This document shows, one piece after another, positions 24,908 to 35,443 of a stretch of DNA of 64,000 nt. Where the stretch lies: the NCBI RefSeq assembly GCF_013366375.1, contig NZ_JABWMJ010000015.1, positions 1-64,000 of the forward strand, written 5' to 3'. The notes beneath the pieces are model-generated. The model ran no database searches. It had not been told where the DNA came from and worked only from the letters and a program-made list of their open reading frames with translations. A program made the translations under genes and the position numbers. Each line of letters starts with the position of its first letter. The stretch's first letter is position 1. This DNA comes from Rhizobacter koreensis (GTDB taxonomy: Bacteria; Pseudomonadota; Gammaproteobacteria; Burkholderiales; Burkholderiaceae_C).

Positions 24908-27386
24908 TCAGGCTGCCATCTTCTCCGGAACATCTTCGACGGCATCGCTGCCGACTTCGTCCTTCCCGAGATCGAGTTCCGCTTCGAGTTCGCGCTGCCG
25001 CACGATCAACGAAGCCAGGCGCTGCTCATGCTCGAACGGCCGCAGCAGTTCTGCGGTGAGCCCGTCGAGCTTCGCCCGCATGCGGGCCAGGCGTTGAGCA
25101 CAGTCGTCGCGGTGAGGCGCGATGCCCTGGATGGTGTCGATCAAGGTCGCATGCAAGGCCGGGCCTGTTTGGCAAGCGCGGCACTCGTGTGAACTCGCGC
25201 CGCGCAGGAACAGGTGAACCTCGTCTTCTGCGCGTCCGATGAAAACGCCCAGTTCGAACGTGCCCACCGAGCCGACAACCTCATCTCGCGCGGAACGCGA
25301 GATGGATGCTCGGGCGCTGCGCACCACTGCACGCAGCGCCTCGCCGATCTCCTCGCGCCCTCGGTAGCTGCGACGGTGGATGTTCACGACCAGATCCGCT
25401 GCAAGCACCGACTGCGCCTGGTTGGCATCGGCCTCCAGCGCGACGAGCAACCTTTGGTTGCTGTCGATGCGCATCGGCAGCGCTGCCACCTCGGATTCGT
25501 TCGCATAGCGCTGGTTGCGCCACACGGACAACAAGGAGGCATACCGCGCGATCTCTGCATCGACGCCGGCCTTCTCGATGATCTTCGGGTTGCCCGAAGC
25601 AAGCGCCTTGACTTCTGCGTAGGTCAGCGTCGCCAGTTCGACGTCCTCGACGGACCGGATGCCCTTGTCCCCGCTCATCACCTGCGCGATGAACTTGGCC
25701 TTGGTCAGCACCGTCTGCCAGCTGTACGCATCGAAGCTTCCTTCGGTGACGTAGCGGATGATCTCCACCTCGGCGCATTCGTTGCCCTGGCGAAGGATCC
25801 GTCCCTCGCGCTGCTCAACGTCGCAGGGTCGCCAGGGGCAGTCGAGTTCGTGCAGTGCCACGAGGCGCCGCTGCACATTCGTGCCGACGCCCATCTTCGG
25901 GGTCGAACCGAGCAGCACGCGAACCTTGCCCTCACGCACCTGTCGGAAGAGCTTGGCTTTCTGTGAGTCGGTCTCTGCATCGTGGATGAAAGCGATCTGC
26001 TCGGCCGGCAGGCCTTGCCCGATCAGTTCGTCGCGCAGCGCCTGGTAGACGCTGAACGCCATGCCACTCTTCGGAGTGGACAGGTCGCAGAACACCAACT
26101 GGGCCCTCTTGAGGCCTGCGGTCTGCTGCCAGATGTCGTGCACCTCGCGTGCACACTGAGCCACCTTGCCGCCGGGGTCGGCGGGTTGGCGGCTGTTGAT
26201 CAACCGCATGTCGAGCGCGGCAAGCCGGCCCTCGTTGGCGATCATGAGCATGTTGTCTTCGCGCGGGTCCACACGCTCGGTCTTCAGCCGCTCGGCCCGC
26301 TTCACGAGACTGCGCACGAAGGTGCGCAGCGACTCGCTCGGCTTGCACGTCACCGTCCTCGGCTTGTCGCCTTTGAGGGCGGGCACCGGCAGCTTCAGCA
26401 TCTCGCGCGTGCGGATGTCCGACACGTCGCAGAACACCGTCATCAGGTCCGGCACGTTGATGAAGCGTGCGAACCTCGTGTTGAGCCGGTACCCGCTGCC
26501 GTCGGGTGCGATCTCCAGTGCCGTGACCGTTTCCCCGAAGGTGGCGGCCCAGGCATCGAACTGCTCGAGGCCCAGCGAGCGCAGCGTGTTTGGCTGCAGG
26601 TAGCGCTGGAAGGTGTGCACCTCGGCCATGCTGTTGGCCACCGGGGTCGCCGTGGCCAGTACGACGCCACGATGCTCGCCCCGGTACAGGTTCATCGTGT
26701 AGCGCGTCTTCAGGTACAGGTCGAACGCGCGCTGAGAGTTGCTCAGTGGCAGGCCTGCGATGCGTGCCATCTTGGTGTGACGGAACAGGTTCTTGGCCGA
26801 GTGGGCCTCGTCGTATGCGAGCCAGTCGACTCCCAGCGCTTCCCAGCATAGGAAGTCGTCCTTGCGCTCCTGATTCTCCAGCCGCTCCAGGCGGATCTTC
26901 CAGGTCTTCTTCATGCGCTCGAGCTGCTTGACGATCCTGTTGGACCGGCTGTCCGCGCTGCACATGCGCACGGCCATCTCGATCTCGCGGATGGTGTCCT
27001 TGATGAAGTCGGCGGTGAAGCCGGCGGACATGGGCAGCAGTTCGAAGGTCGAATGCGTCATCACGATCGCATCCCAGTCGCCCGTGGCCACGCGTGCCAC
27101 GAACTCCCGCCGGCGGTCGCCCGCCAGGTCCTCCTTGGTCGCCATCAGGACGGCTGCCGAGGGGTAGAGCCGCACCAGTTCGGCGGCGTACTGCTCGAGG
27201 CAGTGATTCGGCACGATGTGGGCCGGCTTGTTGGCCAGCCTCAAGCGACGCAGCTCCATGCTGGCCGCCACCATGATCGCCGTCTTGCCGGCGCCCACCG
27301 CGTGGAACAGCCCGGTGTTGCCGGACTGCACGACGCGCCAGATCGCGTTGCGCTGGCTCCCGTGGAGCTCGAAGCATTGCGAGAAG
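24908..27386 (-). pseudogene. N12-class DNA methylase/helicase, C-terminal part split by IS21
   Basis: This is the helicase half of a very large protein. It contains a Walker A-like FHAVGAGKTAIM, the DEAH box WLAYDEAHSAKNL, TATPVANSMAEVHTF and the helicase motif VI QREGRILRQGNE. A helical region closes it. The part before MQSGNTGLF (27331) continues back to the IS21 border and reads SQCFELHGSQRNAIWRVV. Removing the IS and one AGAAG duplication joins it in frame to the methylase half at 30179. Members (COG4646-like) are frequent on large plasmids and phages; methylation linked to DNA translocation is inferred. As it stands the gene is broken. Confidence 0.82.
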
Positions 27387-27510
27387 ACTGCGTATTTCAG
27401 CCCATCGTAGACGGTCGTTTCAGCCGATCGTAGACGCCGTTTCAGACGAACGTGGACGCCGTTTCAAGCTGATCGTGGACGACGTTTCAGCCTGATCGTG
27501 GACGATCGCG
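27387..27510 (+). repeat. IS21 left-end multiple terminal repeats
   Basis: Five or so copies of a 20-base unit (GTTTCAGCCnGATCGTGGACG and close variants) lie in tandem between the left border and istA. The matching set on the right is at 30107-30178 in the opposite orientation. In IS21 elements these are the binding sites for the transposase. Confidence 0.8.
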
Positions 27511-27563
27511 GAGCGCGCGGGTGATCTTGAGCGCGGGCATGCTGGCCGATTTTTCGGCCTGCC

Positions 27564-29102
27564 ATGCCCACCAACAGGATCATGATGCGTCAGATTCGAC
27601 AGGCACTGCGCCTGCACCTTGAAGCCGGCCTGAGCTACGGCCAGATCGCGCGCGTAGTGGGCATCGGCAAGGCGACCATCGGCAAGTTCGTGCTGCTCGC
27701 GCGCGCCGCCGGCGTCGACTGGGTGGTCGCGCAGACGCTCAGCGACGAGCAACTCGAAGCGCGGCTGTACCGGCCTGCCGTGCCGCGCGCGAGCCGCCAA
27801 CTGGAGCCCGACTACCCCTGGATCCACCAGGAGATCAAGCGCCCGGGCGTCACGCTGCAGTTGCTCTGGGAGGAGTACCAACGAGGCTGCGAGCAGGCCT
27901 ACAAGTACACCAGCTTCTGCGTCAAGTACCGCGCGTGGGCGGCGGCGCTCAAGCGCTCGATGCGCCAGACACACATCGCCGGCGAGCGGCTGTTCGTCGA
28001 CTACGCTGGGCAGACCGTTCCGGTCTTCGATGCGACCGGTGGCGAGATCCGCCGCGCCCAGATCTTCGTGGCCGTGCTCGGCGCATCGAACTACACCTAC
28101 GCCTGCGCCACGGCGACGCAGAGCGCGGTCGACTGGGTTGGCTCGATCATCGACGCGCTCGAGTTCATCGGCGGCGTACCGCGCCTGATCGTGCCCGACC
28201 AGACACGGGCGTTGATCGCCCGGCCCGACCGCTACGAACCGGCGGTGAACCGCCTGGTCGACGAGTTGTGCGACCACTACGACGTCGCGGTGCTGCCGGC
28301 ACGGCCCGCGCATCCGCGCGACAAGCCGAAGGTCGAGGTGGGGGTCCAAGTGGTCGAGCGCTGGATCCTCGCGCGCCTGCGCAACCGGCGCTTCTTCAGC
28401 CTCGGGGAGCTGAACGCCGCGATCCGCGAGTTGCTGCTCGACCTGAACCACCGAGCCTTCAAGAAGCTGCCCGGCTGCCGCGCGAGCGCGTTCGACGCCC
28501 TGGACCGCCCTGAGCTGCGGGCACTGCCGGCCACCCGCATGGCGATCGCCCGCTTCAAGCGCGCCCGCGTCAACATCGACTACCACGTCGAGCTCGACGG
28601 CCACTACTACAGCGTGCCGCACCGCCTCGTGCGCAGCAAGGTCGAACTGCGTGTCACCGCCGCGACGGTCGAGATCCTGGCGGGCAACCAGCGCGTCGCC
28701 GTGCACGCCTACAGCAGCCGGCGAGGCGCGCACACGACCGCCGCCGAGCACATGCCGGCGTCGCACCGTGCGCACCGGGAGTGGACGCCGCAGCGACTCA
28801 TTGCCTGGGGCGAGCGCATCGGCGCGGCCACTGGCGCGCTCGTGCGCTGGCAGATGGAGCACCGCCCGCACCCGGAGCAGGGCTACCGCGCCTGCCTTGG
28901 GCTGCAGCGCCTGGCGCGCCAGTTCGGCGATGCGCGGCTCGAAGCCGCCTGCGCCCGTGCGATGTCGATCCGCTCGCCGACCTACCGCAGCGTGAACTCG
29001 ATCCTGGCCGCAGGGCTGGATCGCCAGCAGGTGCCGGCTACGCCGGCCGAGGCGGCACTGCCGCCGCACGAGAACGTGCGCGGCCCCGACTACTACCACT
29101 GA
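27564..29102 (+). CDS. istA: IS21 transposase IstA
   Basis: This 512-residue transposase has an N-terminal HTH (AGLSYGQIARVVGIGKATIG) and an rve/DDE core. The first Asp is in LFVDYAGQTVPVFD, the second in LIVPDQTRALI and the Glu in KVEVGVQVVERWIL. A C-terminal beta domain follows (VNIDYHVELDGHYYSVPHRL), as usual for IstA. It is of normal length and intact, so the element may still move. istB starts 15 bases later. Confidence 0.95.
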   Translation: MPTNRIMMRQIRQALRLHLEAGLSYGQIARVVGIGKATIGKFVLLARAAGVDWVVAQTLSDEQLEARLYRPAVPRASRQLEPDYPWIHQEIKRPGVTLQLLWEEYQRGCEQAYKYTSFCVKYRAWAAALKRSMRQTHIAGERLFVDYAGQTVPVFDATGGEIRRAQIFVAVLGASNYTYACATATQSAVDWVGSIIDALEFIGGVPRLIVPDQTRALIARPDRYEPAVNRLVDELCDHYDVAVLPARPAHPRDKPKVEVGVQVVERWILARLRNRRFFSLGELNAAIRELLLDLNHRAFKKLPGCRASAFDALDRPELRALPATRMAIARFKRARVNIDYHVELDGHYYSVPHRLVRSKVELRVTAATVEILAGNQRVAVHAYSSRRGAHTTAAEHMPASHRAHREWTPQRLIAWGERIGAATGALVRWQMEHRPHPEQGYRACLGLQRLARQFGDARLEAACARAMSIRSPTYRSVNSILAAGLDRQQVPATPAEAALPPHENVRGPDYYH

Positions 29103-29117
29103 CGAAGGAGAACGCCC

Positions 29118-29855
29118 TTGCTCAACGAACACACCCTGGACCAACTGCGCGGCCTGCGCCTCGACGGCATGGTCCAGGCGCTGGCCGACCCGGGCACCAG
29201 CGCGGCAGCGGCCGAGCTGGCCTTCGACGAACGCCTGGCGATGCTCGTGCAGCGCGAGATCGACTGGCGTGACGGCAAGCGCCTCGCGCGGCTGCTCAAG
29301 GCGGCCAAGTTGAAGGTCGGCAGCGCCTGCATCGAGGACATCGACTGGCGCGGCTCGCGCGGGCTGGACCGCACCCTCGTCACAGCGCTCGCCGGCTGCG
29401 ACTGGCTGCGCCACGGTCACAACGTCTTGATCACCGGGGCGACCGGCGTCGGGAAGACGTGGTTGGCTTGTGCGCTGGCGCAGCAGGCCGCGCGTTCGGG
29501 CTTCACGGTGCTGTACATGCGAGCGCCGCGGCTGCTCGAGGAATTGCGCGTCGCCCATGGCGACGGCAGCTTCGGGCGCCGGCTGGCGCAACTCGCACGC
29601 ATCGACCTGTTGGCCATCGACGACTTCGCGATCGCGCCGATCACCGCCGCGGAGCGCAATGACCTGCTCGAGCTGCTGGATGACCGCGTGGGCACCCGCG
29701 CCACCCTGATAACGAGCCAGTTGCCGGTCACAGCGTGGCATGAATGGCTGAACGATCCGACGCTGGCCGATGCGATCCTGGACCGCATCGTCCACGCGGC
29801 GCACAAGATCGCGCTCAAGGGTGAATCGATGCGAAAGAAGCAGGTGAAGGCATGA
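29118..29855 (+). CDS. istB: IS21 helper ATPase IstB
   Basis: This 245-residue AAA+ ATPase helps IstA choose and bend the target DNA. The Walker A is ITGATGVGKTWLACAL and Walker B is IDLLAIDDFAI, with a sensor-like TLITSQLPVTAWHEWL. The N-terminal helical domain (QLRGLRLDGMVQALADPG) is typical. The start is a TTG at 29118 after a good GAAGGAGAA ribosome-binding site, the only suitable start before the conserved NEHTLDQL segment. Full length. Confidence 0.95.
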   Translation: MLNEHTLDQLRGLRLDGMVQALADPGTSAAAAELAFDERLAMLVQREIDWRDGKRLARLLKAAKLKVGSACIEDIDWRGSRGLDRTLVTALAGCDWLRHGHNVLITGATGVGKTWLACALAQQAARSGFTVLYMRAPRLLEELRVAHGDGSFGRRLAQLARIDLLAIDDFAIAPITAAERNDLLELLDDRVGTRATLITSQLPVTAWHEWLNDPTLADAILDRIVHAAHKIALKGESMRKKQVKA

Positions 29856-30178
29856 CCGCTTCGCGCAAACCGAGCAACACATCGGCTGCGACCATGAACA
29901 CGGCTTGCCCACCGCGGCGGTCGTTCGTCGCAAGCGACGCCCGCCGCCCTGGACAAGCCTGCCGCAAAGACCAGCCTGCAATGACCGCCTTCGGCGCCAC
30001 GTTGCCCACCCCGGCGATGCTCGCCGGCATGGACAACGCTCATCGCTTCAGCGCCATCGTGGACGGCTGAGATACGATGAACCCCTTCACTCGCGTGCTC
30101 CCGTGATCGTCCACGATCACGCTGAAACAGCGTCCGCGATCACGCCGAAACCGGCGTCCACGATCGCTGAAATACGCA

Positions 30179-32684
30179 AGAAGCCGGGCAGCTTCAGATG
30201 CGAGCCGTCGAATTCGCGCTGGCGGATGCAGTTGAACAGGTCGTTGTAGATCCTGCACAGCCGCTCGCGCCTCGCAGCGTCTTCATAGGCCCACGCTGCG
30301 AAGCGGTCCCGGATCAGGCCGAGCTTCTCCCGCGCAGCAAGCGTCTCCTCCTTGTTGACGACGTACACGCCGTCCTTCTCAGGGTGCGGGTCGCGCACGG
30401 TGGGTGTCTGCACGTTCAGCGCGTGCTGCACGAGCTCGATCGCATGCATGCGCCGCGTGCCGTACTCCTGAATGCATGCGACGCTCTGACGTGCCGCCCA
30501 GTCGTTGAAGTTCACCGACCAGGTCCCGGCGACTGCCAGGTACCGGACGCTGCTGTCCTGCAGGCCGAGCACCTCCTTGATGAAGGCCTCGACCACGTCG
30601 GCAGGGACCCAGACCGCGCCCAGGCGCAGCGCGATGTCGCCCGGGGGAAGGTCCTCGGGGATCACCTTCTCCAGTGCCGCCACGTTCGCACGGTAGGCGT
30701 CGCCGGCGTCAAGGGCCGCGGTCAGCTTGCGCTTCACGTTGCCGGAGAGGTACTCGTCGGCCGGTTCGTACCGGTCGCTCTCTGGATTCAGGTAGACCAT
30801 GCCCCGCGCCATGAGGTCCTGGAGGGCCTCGCCTGGCGTCGCGCGCAGCAGTTGGCCGATGTAGTCGGGATCGACCCGGCCCTTCCATTGCATCGATAGG
30901 GCGAGCGCCTCGTCGGGATGCTCAGCCTGCGTGGCCTCCCGAACCGGCGCGACCGTGCGCTTGGAGAAGATGGCGGCCTTGGTGGCGACTTCCTCCTCTT
31001 CGTCGTAGTGCTCCAGTGACAGGAGCAGCGGATAGTCGGGATCCCGCCGGAAGGCGAGGGCGTTGGCGCGACAGGACAGGTAGCCGTGGCGCCTGACGAA
31101 CCGGTCGTAGCTCTGGTTGAGCCGGCGCCGCAGATCGCCAAGGTCATGGTCCGATGCCGTGCCCAGCTGCGCGCTGAGCAGCGCGCGGGCGCGATCACGG
31201 ATGTCTGCCATGCCGGCGATGCGCAGCCGAACAGTGGCGTTCAGGCGGTCGTGCACATCCACGACGTGATCGCCTTCGACGACGCCGATGCGGCCGTTGT
31301 TGACCACGAACGACCCTGGTCGCGCGCCCACGGGCGCAGACACCACGTTCTGCGGCGCCTTGCTGGGGACCGTGGGCCGAGCGCCGTAGACGCCTTTGGG
31401 CACCATCGCCTGCGCGTTGAGCAGCGCCGCTTCGAGGTTGCCCTCGAGCACGGCAGTCGGCACGGCCTGGTAGCCGTTGCTGACCCGGTCGATCTGCCCG
31501 AGCACATGCTGCGGGTGCTGCACGAACCAGCGATTGATCCGCAGGTACTGCTCGTGGCAACCTGACCGCAGCATCCCCTTGGGGACGTAGTCGAGGTCCA
31601 GCCATTCGGCCGAGGCCGCCGCTTCGCCGGTGGCACGCTTTCTGAGTACCACCAGGTCGGCCTGCACGCTGGTCGATGCGAGGCGCTCGAACGTACCGGC
31701 CGGCAGCCGGAACGCCGTGACCAGGTCGGCTTCGGAGGCCACATGCGCCCGCACGCCGGCATCGTTCTCGTCCAGGAAGTACGACGAGGTGATGAAGCAC
31801 ACCAGGCCGCCAGGCCGCAGAAGGTCGAGTGCTCGACCGACGAACCAGTTGTGGATGCTCGCTCGGCTGTAGGGCCGGTTGCGGTTGTCGAGCACACCGT
31901 AGCGCCCGAAGGGCACGTTGGACAGGACCAAGTCGAAGGTCCCCTCGGCCAAGGCCGCGGACTCGAACCCACCAATGCGCACGTCCACGCCGAAGGGCGC
32001 GTACAGGCTTCGAAGCATGCGACCTGAGACGCGATCGATCTCGATGGCGGTGATCCGGCTGCGGCCGGCCACCTCGGCAGGCATGCAGCCCAGGAAGTGC
32101 CCGATGCCGGCGCTCGGCTCGAGGATGCGGCCGCCCTGGAAGCCCAGGCGGCGCAGCAGCGCCCAGAACCAGTGGATGACCAACGGATCGGTGTAGTGGC
32201 TGTTGTTCACCGATGCGCGCGCCGAGTCGTGGTCTGCGTCGGAGAGCAACTGCCGCAGGAGCCCGGCGCGCTGAACCCAGGCGGGGTCGCGGCCGTCTTC
32301 GTTGAAGCTGGCCGGAAGGCCTCCCCAGCCGGTGTAGCGCAGCAGTGTGGTGCGCTCGCTGGCCGTCGGGGTTCGTGCCTCCTCCTCGATGGCGCGGAGT
32401 GCGGTGATGGCGGCCGTGTTGGCCTCGAACTTCGTCACTTGGCCATCGAGCTGACCCAGGACGGTGTCGTCCCAGGTCGGCCACTCGACGACCGCGGTGG
32501 TGCTGGCCGACGTCTGCAGGGCAGGGCGCCATGCCTTGGAGACTTGTGAGGGCTCCTCGGGCAGGGCTTCGGCCGTGGTGGCCGCGGGCTGCGCGGCCTC
32601 GGCGAATAGGTCTGGGTATGCGGGGGCTTCGGTGTCGAAGCCCGGCAGACAAGGGGTGTAGCCACCCTGGCTGGATGGGGACAT
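30179..32684 (-). pseudogene. N12-class DNA methylase/helicase, N-terminal part split by IS21
   Basis: This is the methylase half of the split gene. It has ILEPSAGIGHFLG (S-adenosylmethionine site) at about residue 180 and FDLVLSNVPFGRYG, whose NVPF corresponds to the NPPY catalytic motif of adenine-N6 methylases. A short TGWGGLPASFNE segment before it is typical of this class. The region after about residue 430 is helical and of unknown role. The ATG at 32684 has GGAG eight bases upstream; the first 100 residues are low-complexity. With the C-terminal half the intact protein would have 1659 residues. The reading continues only a few codons into the IS. Confidence 0.82.
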
Positions 32685-33286
32685 GCGATCTCCGTGATGT
32701 GGAGAGAGCACACGCCCCCGAGGGGAGCGTGAGCTCCCGGTGGGAGGGGGGCGCCGGCCGACGGAGCGGCAAGCGGACGTGCGTCAGCCAGCCGCGCGGC
32801 CTGAGCGGCAGCGAGTTGGTGAAGACGGATTGGGGGAAGGGGCCGGCCGCTTTTTAGGCGGGCACGGCAGGGAACTCACCGCCCGGGTTGGCGGCTTCGG
32901 CAGGGCAGGGCTCTGCGCGGATCGACTTGCGGGTCACGACCGCTAACGCCGGCGATGCCGGAACGCCTCAGAGGGCGGCTGTGGCTGTGGCCACGAAGCA
33001 AATTGAGTATGAATCAACTAGCCGCGGAGGGAAAGACGCCCCGCCGCGTCGGCGCATGTTCATCGGGCCTGACCCGGCCACAGGCGGCCGGGTCGCGCGT
33101 TGTGACAACTTGACGCCAACGGGAAGAGGCCACCTGGTTGCGCGAGCATGGTGCGGTGGAAGGGAAGGGCATCTGCGCCGCGCTGGGCGCAGGAGTCGCG
33201 GTGACCAAGGTGCAGCGGCTTGCCGCGGCCTGGCCGCACGAGCGAGGTGGAAAGGTACCCCTCATGCCTCACGCACAATAGTTGGC
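32685..33286. other. About 600 bp regulatory gap with a duplicated upstream element
   Basis: No gene is supported. The region must hold the promoter of the leftward methylase/helicase and of the rightward nuclease. Positions 32928-33018 match 39618-39708: the first 39 bases agree at 36 positions and GTATGAAYCAAC recurs at the same offset of 79 bases. Both copies lie upstream of a leftward gene. Confidence 0.55.
32928..33018 (-). repeat. Duplicated upstream element, copy 1
   Basis: The block begins TGCGGGTCACGACCGC and contains an inner GCCGGC ... GCCGG dyad; it ends in GTATGAATCAAC. Copy 2 is at 39618-39708, before the ArdB gene. The conserved spacing between two separated blocks suggests a shared promoter with a binding site rather than a decayed gene. 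Confidence 0.6.
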
Positions 33287-34402
33287 ATGAGCACTCGCAA
33301 GACGGCCAAGAAGACCGCAGTGGCGCCTCGCGTATCGCGCACGGGCGCGGCGGCTGGCGTGCCCATCGAGGCGGCATTCGATGAGGTGGTGGAACTGATA
33401 CGTGCTGCGCGCCAGCGCGCCCACCAGGCGGTCAACACCGAGCTCATCGGCCTGTACTGGCAGATCGGTGAGTACATCGACGGCAAGCTGGCGGCGGCCG
33501 AGTGGGGTGAGGGCGTGGTGGACCGACTGGCGCAACACTTGGCCCGCACGGTGCCGGGACTGCGTGGCTTCTCGGCGCAGAACCTGTGGCGCATGCGGCA
33601 GCTGGTCGACACCTACCGCGATGCACCAAAACTCTCACCACTGGTGAGAGCATTGCCCTGGACCCACAACCTCATCATCCTGGGCCAGTCCAAGCGTGCC
33701 GAGGAGCGGGAGTTCTACCTTCGCATGGCCGTGCAGCAGCGCTGGGGCAAGCGAGAGCTGGAGCGGCAGATCCGCCTGGCGGCCTTCGAGAAGGCGGTGC
33801 TGGCGCCGCCAAAACTCTCACCAGCGGTGAGAGAAATGCATGGCGAGTCGGCGGCTGCTGCTTTCAAGGACGCCTACGCGCTGGAATTCCTCGAGCTGCC
33901 CATCGGCCACACCGAGGCCGACCTGCATCGCGGCCTGCTTGGCCGGCTGCAGGCCTTCTTGATCGAACTGGGCCGCGACTTCTGCTTCGTCGGCTCGGAG
34001 TTCCCGTTGCAGGTGGGCGGGCGCGACTTCGCGCTCGACCTGCTGTTCTTCCACCGCGGCCTGAACTGCCTGGTGGCCATCGAGCTGAAGGTGGACCGCT
34101 TCGAGCCCGAGCATCTCGGCAAGCTGAACTTCTACCTGGAAGCGCTGGACCGTGACGTGAAGAAGCCGCACGAGAACCCGGCCATCGGAGTGCTGTTGTG
34201 CGCGTCCAAGGACAGTGAGGTGGTGGAGTACGCGCTGAGCCGAACGCTATCGCCAGCGCTTGTCGCGCAATACCAGACCCAGTTGCCGGACAAGCAACTG
34301 CTGGCCGCCAAGCTGCACGAGTTCTACAACTTGAATGCACTGCCAATCGATCTGAAGTCGCTGACTAGACCTCGGGCGAAGAAGGTTGGCAAGCCGCGAT
34401 AG
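33287..34402 (+). CDS. YhcG/DUF1016 family PD-(D/E)xK nuclease
   Basis: This 371-residue protein has the N-terminal DUF1016_N region (VELIRAARQRAHQAVNTELI, GLYWQIGEYI, GLRGFSAQNLWRMRQL) and a C-terminal PD-(D/E)xK core. The core residues are visible in VGSEFPLQVGGRDFALDLLF (Asp) and CLVAIELKVDRFEPEHLGKL (Glu-x-Lys). Related proteins act in DNA turnover and appear often near defence genes; the exact substrate is not known. A Lys-rich N-terminal stretch (about 20 residues) precedes the domain. The ATG at 33287 is the first sensible start. It stands alone between the methylase and the second ubiquitin-like operon. Confidence 0.88.
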   Translation: MSTRKTAKKTAVAPRVSRTGAAAGVPIEAAFDEVVELIRAARQRAHQAVNTELIGLYWQIGEYIDGKLAAAEWGEGVVDRLAQHLARTVPGLRGFSAQNLWRMRQLVDTYRDAPKLSPLVRALPWTHNLIILGQSKRAEEREFYLRMAVQQRWGKRELERQIRLAAFEKAVLAPPKLSPAVREMHGESAAAAFKDAYALEFLELPIGHTEADLHRGLLGRLQAFLIELGRDFCFVGSEFPLQVGGRDFALDLLFFHRGLNCLVAIELKVDRFEPEHLGKLNFYLEALDRDVKKPHENPAIGVLLCASKDSEVVEYALSRTLSPALVAQYQTQLPDKQLLAAKLHEFYNLNALPIDLKSLTRPRAKKVGKPR

Positions 34403-34612
34403 TTCGTCTCCCGCCTCCAACATGGGCGCAGCCGGTCGAGGCTGATGGGGCCCCCGCGGCAGACTCGCCGGTAGCCGTTGGAGACACAAGTAGCGCAGTG
34501 CTGAAACACGGCTGCTGTCCCTGCTTGATGCGCCGCTACGGTGGCCGCCTTGCAAGGAAGCCGGGCATCGCATTTGTTACGAGTAGTGAAGACGCTCGAG
34601 GTGGACTTGGCC

Positions 34613-35443
34613 CTACTCTGATCCATGCGCGCGTTGGTGCGCATGACGGATGTCGAAGAGGGGGTCGCCAGCCTCGTCTGCGTGGAAGTGCGGACAGGCG
34701 TGGTCCGCGAGGAAGGCAAAGCTCTTGCTCGGCGTGAGCGTGCCCTTGTTGCCGTCGTATTCCAGGAACGCGGATCCGCGGGCTTGGTTGTGCCAGGGGC
34801 AGATCAGCTGCGTGAACAGGCCGACCGCGGCCGACGCGAGTAGGCCGTTGGGCCAAACGACCTGAGGCTTGCCACCTGCGGCGCCATAGTTGCGGGCTTC
34901 TTGGACTAGCGCTTCTTCGGTCACCACGCCCATGCAGCGCAGGCAGGGGCTTCCTGGCGTGATCAGTGCGACCTGGCCCGAGATCAGGAAGCCATCGCCG
35001 ATCTTGTGCACGTCCATGCCGATATCGATGTATGGGATCAGGAAGCGCCGGCAGAACTTGTCGAGTTGGTCCTTGGCAGTCACGGCGTCCAGGCAGCCGA
35101 TCAGCACGTCGCAGGTCTGGAGTTCCTGAGACACCTCTTGCCAGTGCGTGGGATGAGCGCCGATATTGACGTCGGCGACGACGGCGCGGACCACGCGCGC
35201 GGCGATCTCAACCTTCAAGGTCCGGCGCTTTACGTCCTCAAGGGTTCCGCCGACCAGGCGGTTCAGGTTTGTCTCGGAAATGGTGTCAGGATCGACCAGC
35301 ACGTAGTTGCCGACACCGATGTGGGCGAGCTGTTGGACGACATGAGACCCGCCTCCTCCCAGGCCGATGACGCCGACCTTGGTGCGCTTCAGGTCCTGTT
35401 CGCTCGTGGCGCCCAGGAAGCTTTGTCGGTCATGTTTGCTCAT
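34613..35443 (-). CDS. E1-like (ThiF family) activating enzyme
   Basis: This 276-residue single-domain E1 has GVIGLGGGGSHVVQQLAHIG as the nucleotide loop, VLVDPDTISETNLNRLVGG and CDVLIGCLDAVTAKD. After TPGSPCLRCMGVV there is a Cys pair, of which one could carry the thioester and the others bind zinc together with the later HACPHF. It would adenylate the C-terminus of a ubiquitin-like protein. It is the last gene of a leftward operon after a triple-Ubl protein, an E2-like protein and a JAB protease, and overlaps the JAB gene by 14 bases. Unlike the first system (9.9 kb) the E1 is separate and keeps its cysteines. Confidence 0.9.
   Translation of the reverse strand: MSKHDRQSFLGATSEQDLKRTKVGVIGLGGGGSHVVQQLAHIGVGNYVLVDPDTISETNLNRLVGGTLEDVKRRTLKVEIAARVVRAVVADVNIGAHPTHWQEVSQELQTCDVLIGCLDAVTAKDQLDKFCRRFLIPYIDIGMDVHKIGDGFLISGQVALITPGSPCLRCMGVVTEEALVQEARNYGAAGGKPQVVWPNGLLASAAVGLFTQLICPWHNQARGSAFLEYDGNKGTLTPSKSFAFLADHACPHFHADEAGDPLFDIRHAHQRAHGSE

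Larger units (their letters stand above)
27387..30178 (+). mobile_element. IS21-family insertion sequence
   Basis: The element is about 2.8 kb and contains istA and istB. Both ends read TGCGTATTTCAGC inward (left 27389 onward, right complement of 30178 backward), followed by several imperfect repeats of TTTCAGCnnATCGTnGACG, the multiple terminal repeats typical of IS21. AGAAG flanks it at 27382-27386 and 30179-30183, a 5 bp target duplication. Removing the element and one duplication restores an open frame through the host gene, which fixes the borders to within 2 bases. Confidence 0.9.

Noticed and set aside
27420..29981. An 853-codon open reading opposite istA/istB.
   Set aside because: It mirrors the GC3-rich istA and istB genes and has no domain signature.
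29852..30070. A 72-codon reading after istB with an ATGA overlap.
   Set aside because: It runs through IS end sequence, has no motif, and IS21 elements carry no third gene.
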